A stretch of DNA of 10,243 nucleotides from Candidatus Saccharimonadota bacterium. Lineage in GTDB: Bacteria > Patescibacteriota > Saccharimonadia > Saccharimonadales > SLHW01. Position numbers and translations under genes: made by a program. Numbering within the stretch: position 1 is the first letter of the stretch; every line of letters begins with the position of its first letter. The notes below the pieces were generated by a model that searched no databases, was not told the origin of the DNA, and saw only the letters and a list, made by a program, of their open reading frames with translations. Location of the stretch: assembly GCA_007132685.1 (NCBI GenBank), contig SLOC01000004.1, positions 1-10,243 of the forward strand, written 5' to 3'. Of this stretch, positions 1-5,763 are shown in pieces.

Positions 1-1176
1 CCGAAATCGGAACAATTCACAGCTCGTACTAACAATCTGTATGGTTGGCCGTGGAACATATATACGAACGCAGCGAGCCGCACTGTAAGAACTTGAGCTG
101 TCGGTGACATTTCCTCCTGTAACCCCCGCTGTCGGATTTACTCTTGTACGATAACAAACTATTGTATTGTTAGCGTAGCTACTGCCACTCGGAAGACTTG
201 TGTTAAAGGTTCTTGTTGCAGAATCTCCTGCATCAAGCCCGCTACGATTCTGCCAATCTTGAACATTGGTCCAGCTATTCGTACCTATTCGCCGCTGAAT
301 CCGATGTCGATAATCATCGCCTGCTCCGTCACCATCATTCCTAACGGTACTGTCTATAGAGATGGAGCTACCAGCTAGATACTGAGGATGAGGAGTGTTT
401 GCGGTCGATGTTGAAGCGGGATCAGTAGAGACTGGTCGAGGGTTATACTCCCAGTTCTCAGGCGTATAAGTCGGTAATCCATCCCCCTCTCCAAATGGAT
501 TTCCGCAACGTCGACGCAACTCATAAACATCTTCTCCAGTGCTATTATCACGAAAAACTAATGTCGGCTCCGTTTGGGAGCTGGACATATTATAATGGCG
601 AACATCTATAACAGTAGTAGAGTTATGTACACGCGCAGAATTAAACGTACTTGTACGACTTGTGGTAAATATAATTATGTCGGGGTTGCTCAAACGTTGT
701 TCGAGCTCATCCCACTGTGCAGCTGTCACACTCCTGGGTGTCGGTGAGTTTATTCCAAGCAGTGTCTTAACAACAAAAGCAGCGCCTATTCTTTTTTGCC
801 TCTGAAGACATGTCGCCCCTGACGCAAGGCTTCCATCGTTATATGTGGTCCGCAAATAGCTAAGCACGTCGGCCTTCCGCTCCGCTTGTGTGCCATCCGA
901 GCGAACTGCACTATTGGGTATTGCAAAGTTATTGGTATTGCTCGGGCTGCCGTCTGCCTGCCATGCTGCTTCGCCATAACCCTGGCAAGCTGTACCTGAG
1001 TAATTATAAGATGGCAAAACCGTACCAGTTATTGAACCTGTTGTGTCACCGCTAAAATAGTTATGACCTGGATCGGCACCAAAACGATTGAATGCAAGCG
1101 CCTCATATGGGAGCAAGACCACAGTGCCAACCAGTATAAAAACTATCGATATCAGAAGCTTTAACGCGTAATTCAT
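1..1176 (-). CDS. Secreted surface protein with a C-terminal Ig/CARDB-like region, 3' part outside window
   Basis: An open frame of 392 codons without a stop runs off the left edge, so the protein's C-terminus is missing. The ATG at 1176 lies 3 nt after the stop of the TPR gene, which suggests translational coupling. Residues 5-23 are hydrophobic and are followed by A-L-A at 26-28, a plausible signal peptidase I site, so export is expected. The mature part is rich in Ser, Thr, Asn and Gly and has scattered cysteines that could form disulfides. Residues about 264-350 read like a beta-sandwich of the CARDB/Ig type: a V-R-N-D-G-D-G stretch (about 278-284) is followed by a L-D-A-G-D-S-A-T segment (about 314-321). 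Such domains are common in adhesins and cell-wall proteins. I do not recognise the N-terminal 250 residues. A surface role is inferred. The reading frame is certain; the function is not. Confidence 0.8.
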   Translation of the reverse strand, partial: MNYALKLLISIVFILVGTVVLLPYEALAFNRFGADPGHNYFSGDTTGSITGTVLPSYNYSGTACQGYGEAAWQADGSPSNTNNFAIPNSAVRSDGTQAERKADVLSYLRTTYNDGSLASGATCLQRQKRIGAAFVVKTLLGINSPTPRSVTAAQWDELEQRLSNPDIIIFTTSRTSTFNSARVHNSTTVIDVRHYNMSSSQTEPTLVFRDNSTGEDVYELRRRCGNPFGEGDGLPTYTPENWEYNPRPVSTDPASTSTANTPHPQYLAGSSISIDSTVRNDGDGAGDDYRHRIQRRIGTNSWTNVQDWQNRSGLDAGDSATRTFNTSLPSGSSYANNTIVCYRTRVNPTAGVTGGNVTDSSSSYSAARCVRIYVPRPTIQIVSTSCELFRFR

Positions 1177-1179
1177 ACT

Positions 1180-1773
1180 CTAGGCTGCTTCCTCGTTAAG
1201 ACGATTGATTTGTTCTTCAATAAAATCTATCGACTCACGCTCGACTTCATCGTGCTGCCGCAATAATTCAAGTGCTCGTTTATAATACTCTATAGCCTCT
1301 TCTTGCCGTTGGTCAGATTCAAGAAGCACTGCCATTAATTGCAGGGCAATGCTTGTTTCATCAAGCTTCAGTGATTGCTCAGTAAACATTCGAGCAAGCT
1401 CAATATCTTCTGCTCTTTGGGCGATACGAGCCTTTTCTAGATAATATACTGCTTTTTCAGCATTTTCATCCTCCTGATCTATTAGCTTTCTGTAAACGGA
1501 TAGAGAATTTTCGATGTCCCCCTCCGCTTCATATGCAAAAGCATCATCCATTTTATCGACTGTTGTTTTTTCCAGTTCTTCCGCACCATTAAAAATATTT
1601 GCCTGGGTAAATATAAAATAGGTAGCGATTGATACAAGTATCAATGCCCCTGCTACTATCATCAGCCTGATGAAAGATTTTTTTCTTCGTTGCTCCAAAG
1701 CTTCCTGATTAGCTGACTTATGCTCAGTAGTCGGAGTGTTTTCTGCTGGCCCTTTCGGTTTTTTCTCGCTCAT
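1180..1773 (-). CDS. Single-pass membrane protein with TPR-like repeats
   Basis: 197 aa. A charged, cytoplasmic-looking N-terminus (1-33, rich in Lys, Glu and Pro) ends in R-R-K-K. One hydrophobic segment follows at about 34-56. After a short acidic linker, residues 76-179 form alpha-helical pairs with TPR-like spacing, for example A-x-x-Y-E-A-E-G-D near 80 and E-E-A-I-E-Y-Y-K-R-A-L-E-L near 158-170. By the positive-inside rule the TPR part should face outside. TPR domains bind proteins or peptides, so this may be a scaffold for an envelope complex. It is first in a two-gene unit with the secreted protein, which is an obvious candidate partner. The ATG at 1773 has no clear Shine-Dalgarno sequence. 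A -10-like TATAGT lies at 1813-1818 on this strand. The TPR assignment comes from the pattern of small and aromatic residues; no exact function can be given. Confidence 0.8.
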   Translation of the reverse strand: MSEKKPKGPAENTPTTEHKSANQEALEQRRKKSFIRLMIVAGALILVSIATYFIFTQANIFNGAEELEKTTVDKMDDAFAYEAEGDIENSLSVYRKLIDQEDENAEKAVYYLEKARIAQRAEDIELARMFTEQSLKLDETSIALQLMAVLLESDQRQEEAIEYYKRALELLRQHDEVERESIDFIEEQINRLNEEAA

Positions 1774-1803
1774 GGCTATATCGTTTTTCGCTTATGCATA
1801 ATT

Positions 1804-1830
1804 ATGACATCCACTATACAATAGTGTCAT
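1804..1830. promoter_or_regulatory. Divergent promoter region and palindrome between the TPR gene and ychF
   Basis: The 55-bp gap holds a perfect inverted repeat, CACTAT (1812-1817), aca, ATAGTG (1821-1826). It is flanked by ATGA (1804-1807) and TCAT (1827-1830), which also mirror each other. On the plus strand TACAAT (1817-1822, 5 of 6 to the -10 consensus) ends 7 nt before the ychF ATG. On the minus strand TATAGT (1818-1813, 5 of 6) serves the TPR gene. The two -10 boxes therefore overlap inside the palindrome. No good -35 is visible for either. The plus-strand start would fall on or next to the A of the ychF ATG, predicting a leaderless mRNA. Confidence 0.45.
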
Positions 1831-2923
1831 GAGTTTATCTATAGGAATTGTGGGGTTGCCGAATGTCGGCAAGTCTACACTATTTAACGCGCTGACGAAT
1901 AACAACATATTGGCGGCCAATTACCCGTTTGCGACGATAGAGCCGAATACCGGTAGTGTGCCGATTCCGGATGACCGTTTGCATAAACTAGCTGAAATCT
2001 ACCAGAGCAAAAAGATAATCCCAGCTACAGTCACTTTTGTTGACATCGCCGGTCTGGTCGCTGGTGCGAGTAAGGGTGAGGGTTTAGGAAATCAGTTCCT
2101 CGCAAACATCCGTAGCTGCAACGCAATCGCGCACGTTGTGCGAGCATTTGATGATAGTAATGTGACACATGTGGATGAGCAGTCAGCTTCGCCAGAAAGA
2201 GACATCGATACGATTAATACGGAGCTTGTGCTAGCCGACATAGAGACGGTCGAAAAAAGAAAGCCAAAGCTTGAAAAAGAAGTAACCGCCAACAAAAACC
2301 TACAACCATTTCTCGAAACCATTACAAAAATTCACAAGCTCCTAGACGAAAACACCCCCCTGCATGCAGCTACCGATAGTTTTAATCCAGAGGAGATAGA
2401 ATGGATAACCAAGGAGTTGCAGCTCATCACTATCAAACCGGTAATTTATGTGTTCAATGTCGGTGAGCAGACATTAACAAACAGGCAGAAAATGGATGAG
2501 CTACAGAAATTAGTCGCACCGAGTCAAGCGATTTTTGTGTGTGCCAAATTAGAACACGAACTACAGAGCCTAGACGAAGCCGATCGAATAGAACTACTAC
2601 AAAGTTACGGGGTTAAGGAGAGCGGCTTGGTGCAGCTCATTCATGCCGCCTATGACACGCTTAAGCTGCAGAGTTATCTGACAGCCGGCGAGAAAGAGAC
2701 GCGAGCTTGGACTATTAGGCAAGGAGCGACAGCACCAGAGGCAGCTGGCGTAATCCATACTGATTTTCAACGCGGGTTTATTGCTGCACAGGTCGTCGAC
2801 TACAATGATTTGATAGTTGCGGGAAGCGAATCAGCAGCAAAAAACGCCGGCAAGGTTCGGACCGAAGGCAAAGACTACGTTATGCAACCAAACGACGTCG
2901 TAGAGTTTCGCTTTAACACCTAG
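1829..2923 (+). CDS. ychF: Ribosome-associated GTPase/ATPase YchF (OLA1 family)
   Basis: 364 aa, close to the usual length of about 363. The P-loop is G-L-P-N-V-G-K-S (9-16). The G3 region D-I-A-G-L (72-76) is followed by the family signature S-K-G-E-G-L-G-N-Q-F-L (81-91). The G4 element is N-V-G-E (210-213) in place of N-K-x-D, which is diagnostic for YchF and linked to its preference for ATP over GTP. The insert at 130-200 is the usual coiled coil, and 281-363 is the TGS domain. YchF binds ribosomes and affects stress responses and translation start choice. The ATG at 1829 has no Shine-Dalgarno sequence; a -10-like box 7 nt upstream suggests leaderless expression. The stop at 2921-2923 interlocks with that of the convergent PRT-like gene through the palindrome CTAG. 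Confidence 0.97.
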   Translation: MSLSIGIVGLPNVGKSTLFNALTNNNILAANYPFATIEPNTGSVPIPDDRLHKLAEIYQSKKIIPATVTFVDIAGLVAGASKGEGLGNQFLANIRSCNAIAHVVRAFDDSNVTHVDEQSASPERDIDTINTELVLADIETVEKRKPKLEKEVTANKNLQPFLETITKIHKLLDENTPLHAATDSFNPEEIEWITKELQLITIKPVIYVFNVGEQTLTNRQKMDELQKLVAPSQAIFVCAKLEHELQSLDEADRIELLQSYGVKESGLVQLIHAAYDTLKLQSYLTAGEKETRAWTIRQGATAPEAAGVIHTDFQRGFIAAQVVDYNDLIVAGSESAAKNAGKVRTEGKDYVMQPNDVVEFRFNT

Positions 2924-3609
2924 GCATTTACTTTTGCTGAGTGCCTGATCGGCTCAACCCGCCAGTTCACACTTATGCGCTCCATGATTTTATACATTTT
3001 TTCGTGATCGGGAATGAAGTTATCATCATAATAATGGTCTGTGGAGATATAGTTTGGTTTTACATCAAGACAATAAAGATCGTCAGCCACCAGGTGCATG
3101 CGGTCCACTGCTTTTACACTGGCAACCGGAGTGGCAACAACTAGTTTCTTTATCGCGACAGTCTTGAGAAAATCATAGGCTACATCTAACGAAAATCCAT
3201 TAATCAGCCCATCAGACACAAGAATAACGACATGCCGACGCAGATATTCCTTTTTAATCTCCCCTTCATTAGTCATAAGCATGTTCAGGTGATGAAAGCT
3301 TTGTAGGCGCTGCTCCTCGACGAAATTATGATAATCCATCATAAGCTCCTCAAGTTGGCCGACACTAAACATCTTGTTTTTCGTGAAAGTCCCTGCAGAC
3401 GTAATCGCTGCAATCGGTTCACGCTCACCAGGTAAATAAATATCCTCTGTAAGTAAAATCGAAAGGCTCGCATGCAGTCGCATAGCAACTTGGGCTGCAA
3501 CAATTATTGAGCCCTCGCTTAACGCCACTACCGCTACTGGATCTTTTTGGTACTTTAATAGCTTCTCGGCCAATTTCTTGCCGGCAGTCGCTCGATTTTT
3601 GAAATACAT
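2920..3609 (-). CDS. Phosphoribosyltransferase-fold protein with a degenerate PRPP loop
   Basis: 229 aa. The fold follows predicted type I phosphoribosyltransferases of the COG1926 kind: an N-terminal F-x-x-R-x-x-A-G-x-x-L-A helix (3-14), a V-V-A-L-S-E-G-S strand-turn (27-34), and a dimer/hood segment with P-G-E-R-E-P-I-A-A-I (60-69). The PRPP loop region is V-I-L-V-S-D-G-L-I-N-G-F-S (128-140), followed by V-A-T-P-V-A-S (158-164) and a C-x-D-V-x-P-x-Y strand. In active enzymes the PRPP loop reads D-D-G-x-A-T-G. Here the first Asp is Ser132 and Ala-Thr is Ile-Asn (136-137). Catalysis may be lost or altered, so a binding or regulatory role is possible. It lies 27 nt after the PH-domain gene and is probably co-transcribed with it. 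A -10-like box and a hairpin sit just before its ATG, which has no Shine-Dalgarno sequence. The substrate is unknown. Confidence 0.75.
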   Translation of the reverse strand: MYFKNRATAGKKLAEKLLKYQKDPVAVVALSEGSIIVAAQVAMRLHASLSILLTEDIYLPGEREPIAAITSAGTFTKNKMFSVGQLEELMMDYHNFVEEQRLQSFHHLNMLMTNEGEIKKEYLRRHVVILVSDGLINGFSLDVAYDFLKTVAIKKLVVATPVASVKAVDRMHLVADDLYCLDVKPNYISTDHYYDDNFIPDHEKMYKIMERISVNWRVEPIRHSAKVNA

Positions 3610-3610
3610 A

Positions 3611-3625
3611 CTACAGAAATTGTAG
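3611..3625 (-). promoter_or_regulatory. Short hairpin / -10-like element directly before the PRT-like gene
   Basis: CTACA (3611-3615) and TGTAG (3621-3625) form a perfect 5-bp inverted repeat around a 5-nt spacer. It ends 1 nt before the ATG at 3609. Read on the minus strand it contains TACAAT (3624-3619), 5 of 6 to the -10 consensus, placed so that transcription would begin 2-4 nt before the start codon. No Shine-Dalgarno sequence is present. It is either an internal leaderless promoter or an RNA hairpin on the PH-PRT transcript. A similar motif precedes the PH gene. Confidence 0.35.
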
Positions 3626-3636
3626 CATGCTTACGC

Positions 3637-4254
3637 TTACATTTTACTTGGTTCTGCTGGTGGAGACGTGGTAAACTTTGGCACTCTTCGCCGAGCCTGC
3701 AGCTGCTGTTGGCGATATGGGTTAGTTGGGTACGACATATAAGACGCTGGCTGTTGGTGTACGCCATTGACACTCGCTGTTGGCGACGTCGAATCCTGTA
3801 AATATTCGTTATAGAATTGTGGCTGGCGGTTAACTGGGTGTGGGTATTGCTCCTCATGTCCAGCATGGCGGAACCGAGATACTTCTTCTTGGATAAAGCT
3901 GGTAAGATTACGTAATCTATTTATACGAAAACTTCGAAAACGCAACGTCCTCCCCGGGGTTTGCAGCTTGAGTGTAGCGGTAAGAATCTCTTCGGTGTAA
4001 TCTACCTCTGACACCATCTCATAGCGCATATCCTCGAAGCACAAAATAAGCGGCTTCTTATCAAGAAGGAGTAATCGCTGATCTGTCGCACAAAACAACG
4101 CAAACCCCCGCTCATAACGGCCGTTTAGCGCATGCATGATTTGCTCTCCCGGAAAAAGTATCTTCGGTAGCTCGTTGGCTTCTGACCGACCCCAAAAACG
4201 TACATCTGCACCAATTCTTTTGAGTTGCTGTTTAACAGTATTTTTGTCAGTCAT
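3637..4254 (-). CDS. Bacterial PH-domain protein (YokE-like) with a Gln/Pro-rich tail
   Basis: 205 aa. Residues about 28-127 fit a bacterial pleckstrin-homology domain of the YokE/bPH type. The sequence begins with L-P-K-I-L-F-P-G-E-Q-I (29-39), a typical lead-in. It continues through A-T-D-Q-R-L-L-L-L-D (56-65), the conserved hairpin 'T-x-x-R-L-L', then alternating strands, and ends in a helix (about 111-127). The tail (131-205) is rich in Gln, Pro, Tyr, Ser and Arg and looks disordered. There is no signal peptide or membrane segment, so a cytoplasmic or membrane-surface location is likely. The ATG at 4254 has a consensus Shine-Dalgarno AGGAGG 6 nt upstream, unlike its neighbours. It is the first gene of a probable pair with the PRT-like protein and is divergent from the Crp-like regulator. 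Its ligand is unknown. Confidence 0.72.
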   Translation of the reverse strand: MTDKNTVKQQLKRIGADVRFWGRSEANELPKILFPGEQIMHALNGRYERGFALFCATDQRLLLLDKKPLILCFEDMRYEMVSEVDYTEEILTATLKLQTPGRTLRFRSFRINRLRNLTSFIQEEVSRFRHAGHEEQYPHPVNRQPQFYNEYLQDSTSPTASVNGVHQQPASYMSYPTNPYRQQQLQARRRVPKFTTSPPAEPSKM

Positions 4255-4278
4255 ACTACACCTCCTACGTGTTGTAGT
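4255..4278 (-). promoter_or_regulatory. Shine-Dalgarno inside a predicted leader hairpin of the PH gene
   Basis: On the minus strand ACTACA (4278-4273) and TGTAGT (4260-4255) are perfectly complementary and flank a 12-nt loop. The loop holds AGGAGG (4266-4261), a full Shine-Dalgarno core 6 nt before the ATG at 4254. In the mRNA the 3' arm of the stem abuts the start codon, with the ribosome-binding site in the loop. The hairpin has only 6 bp and is AU-rich, so it may be weak. It could tune translation or bind a protein. Confidence 0.4.
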
Positions 4279-4297
4279 ACCTATCTTAATCTAGGTA
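4278..4297. repeat. Inverted repeat TACCTA-N8-TAGGTA upstream of the PH gene
   Basis: TACCTA (4278-4283) and TAGGTA (4292-4297) form a perfect 6-bp inverted repeat around an 8-nt AT-rich spacer. It lies 24 nt before the PH-domain start, where a promoter would sit; TAAGAT on the minus strand (4288-4283) is a weak -10 candidate. It could be an operator. It does not resemble the Crp-type site further right, so a different regulator would be needed. Confidence 0.3.
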
Positions 4298-4333
4298 GCG
4301 GCACAATTGCAGTGAAGCTAGGCACAAGGTTTT

Positions 4334-4349
4334 TGAGATTTTTATCACA
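4334..4349. promoter_or_regulatory. Crp/Fnr-type operator palindrome in the PH/crp divergent region
   Basis: TGAGAT-TTTT-ATCACA matches the E. coli CRP core TGTGAT-N4-ATCACA at 11 of 12 positions. Its inner GAT-N4-ATC also has the spacing of Fnr sites. Its centre is 50 bp before the start codon of the adjacent Crp-family gene and 87 bp before the PH gene. The regulator's recognition helix keeps the S-R-E-T-x-S-R pattern that reads GTGA-type half-sites. Autoregulation, and possibly control of the PH/PRT pair, is inferred. Confidence 0.6.
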
Positions 4350-4379
4350 GCCCAGATAGCGTAAATTGTATTTTTTTGT

Positions 4380-4385
4380 CATACT
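4380..4385 (+). promoter_or_regulatory. Candidate -10 element of the Crp-family gene
   Basis: CATACT matches the -10 consensus at 4 of 6 positions and ends 7 nt before the ATG at 4392. That is the same spacing as the TACAAT before ychF. No Shine-Dalgarno sequence precedes this ATG, so a leaderless transcript is plausible. No convincing -35 is seen, as expected for an activator-dependent or weak promoter. Confidence 0.3.
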
Positions 4386-4391
4386 GTAGTT

Positions 4392-5042
4392 ATGCTGGCC
4401 TCACCAGAGCAGCAACAAGCGCTTCTCGACTTATTCAAACAAGGTAGTCGTCTCGAATATCGCAAAGGCGAGCTCATCATTCGAGAAGGAGATACTCCAG
4501 GTGGCGTGTTTTACATTGAGTCAGGGCTCGTAAAAGCCTATGACATTACGCGGTACGGTGAGGAAAATCTCTTAATCATACGAAAACCAGAGGAAATATT
4601 CCCGATTATTTGGGCAATCACTGAGAGTAAGTGGCACGTTATGTACGAGTCGCTCAGCCCAACCGTCGTATATAGGCTTTCTCGTAAAAAATACGTAGAA
4701 GCTATAATGACTCGCAATGAATTATTAGCACCCTTACTGGATATTACCCTGCAAATGTACCGCATACAGTCGCAGCGCATTTTAAACCTAGAGTACCGGA
4801 CCGCACGCGAACGACTCGTGTCCTTCCTCTTTATAATGAGTGAGCGCTTCGGTAAACAAACCAAGAACGGCACCGTCATTGAGGCGCCACTTAGGCAACA
4901 AGATATCGCCAGCTCAATCAATACTTCTCGCGAGACTGCAAGCCGTGAACTATCAGCATTGGAAAAAAAGAACATCCTATCTGTTGAGAAGATGCTCATT
5001 ACAATCGTTGACGAAACGAAGCTGCGTCGGATTATCGAGTAA
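4392..5042 (+). CDS. Crp/Fnr-family transcriptional regulator
   Basis: 216 aa, normal length for the family. Residues about 10-110 form the cyclic-nucleotide-binding beta-roll (R-K-G-E-L-I-I-R-E-G-D near 24-34, then G-G-V-F-Y-I-E-S-G-L-V-K near 37-48). Residues 111-145 form the long dimer helix. A winged helix follows, with Q-Q-D-I-A-S-S (169-175) and the recognition helix T-S-R-E-T-A-S-R-E-L (178-187). The phosphate-binding cassette of CRP (G-E-L...R-S/T) is absent: the equivalent stretch is about 68-87 and has no matching Gly-Glu or Arg. The protein has no cysteine at all, which rules out an Fnr-type iron-sulfur sensor. Its signal is unknown. It is divergent from the PH/PRT pair with a Crp-type palindrome between them. 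Its 3' end overlaps tlyA by 11 nt on the opposite strand. Confidence 0.9.
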   Translation: MLASPEQQQALLDLFKQGSRLEYRKGELIIREGDTPGGVFYIESGLVKAYDITRYGEENLLIIRKPEEIFPIIWAITESKWHVMYESLSPTVVYRLSRKKYVEAIMTRNELLAPLLDITLQMYRIQSQRILNLEYRTARERLVSFLFIMSERFGKQTKNGTVIEAPLRQQDIASSINTSRETASRELSALEKKNILSVEKMLITIVDETKLRRIIE

Positions 5043-5748
5043 GTTCCAACAAATAAAACCGTTCGACGTTGCCTTTTTCGCCTGCAATTGTCGAATCTTG
5101 CTTAGCCAAAATAGTAAACGAGCCTTGGATATGTTTTTCAAAGTCTTTGAGGATATCCCGACGGTAACGACTGTTTTTTACTATGCCACGATTGAGCCAG
5201 CGCGGACTCTCAGCTTCAAACTGTGGTTTAACCATCGCTACGACATTAGTCTTAGGGCTAAGTTCAGCTTGAAGATGCGGCAACACCTTGCGAATAGAGA
5301 TAAAAGACACGTCTATGAGGACTAGGTTGACGGATTTCGGTATCGAAAAATCTCGTATATCGGTTTTTTCATGTAGCTCGATGCGTGGGTGATTGCGAAG
5401 GCTAGGGTGCAGCTGCATAGTGCCGACGTCTACTGCATACACTTTCTTGGCACCATGTTGCAATGCATAATCAGTAAACCCGCCTGTACTACTACCGACA
5501 TCCAGCACTGTCTTATCGGAAAAGTCTAGTTCAAGCGCTTTGGCGACCGACGCAAGCTTGAGCGCAGCACGAGAAACGTATTTATTTTGTTCGGTGATGA
5601 CTTTATCGCTAGAGCTCACCACCTGCCCTGGCTTAGTGGCTACCGTGCCGTTGACTCGAACTCTTCCCATCTTAACCAAAGAAGCGGCTTGACTGCGTGA
5701 AGGCGCTAAGCCCTTATCTAGTAAATAGTTATCGAGTCGGGCTTTCAT
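5032..5748 (-). CDS. tlyA: TlyA-family 16S/23S rRNA 2'-O-methyltransferase
   Basis: 238 aa, slightly shorter than the roughly 268 aa of mycobacterial TlyA. Residues 1-60 are an S4 RNA-binding domain (R-L-D-N-Y-L, then S-R-S-Q-A and G-x-V-x-V-N-G). The rest is an FtsJ/RrmJ-type Rossmann methyltransferase with SAM motif D-V-G-S-S-T-G-G-F-T-D (83-93). The catalytic tetrad of 2'-O-methyltransferases can be placed at K64, D146, K174 and E229. The family methylates C1409 of 16S and C1920 of 23S rRNA, and some members have been called hemolysins. Which sites are modified here is not shown. It is the last gene of the rpsF cluster, 15 nt after efp, without a clear Shine-Dalgarno sequence. It ends inside the convergent Crp-family gene. 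Confidence 0.93.
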   Translation of the reverse strand: MKARLDNYLLDKGLAPSRSQAASLVKMGRVRVNGTVATKPGQVVSSSDKVITEQNKYVSRAALKLASVAKALELDFSDKTVLDVGSSTGGFTDYALQHGAKKVYAVDVGTMQLHPSLRNHPRIELHEKTDIRDFSIPKSVNLVLIDVSFISIRKVLPHLQAELSPKTNVVAMVKPQFEAESPRWLNRGIVKNSRYRRDILKDFEKHIQGSFTILAKQDSTIAGEKGNVERFYLLELTR

Positions 5749-5763
5749 ATCGCATAAAACAAT

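Noticed and set aside
786..977. 63-aa minus-strand frame
   Set aside because: It is a shadow of the secreted-protein gene, which reads through this region in another frame on the same strand.
2160..2175. TGTGACACATGTG as a second Crp-type site
   Set aside because: It lies inside ychF, lacks the ATCACA half at the right spacing, and the bases are explained by coding.
4840..5325. 161-aa plus-strand frame spanning the Crp and tlyA ends
   Set aside because: It overlaps two well-supported genes in other frames, its composition is not protein-like, and it has no ribosome-binding site.
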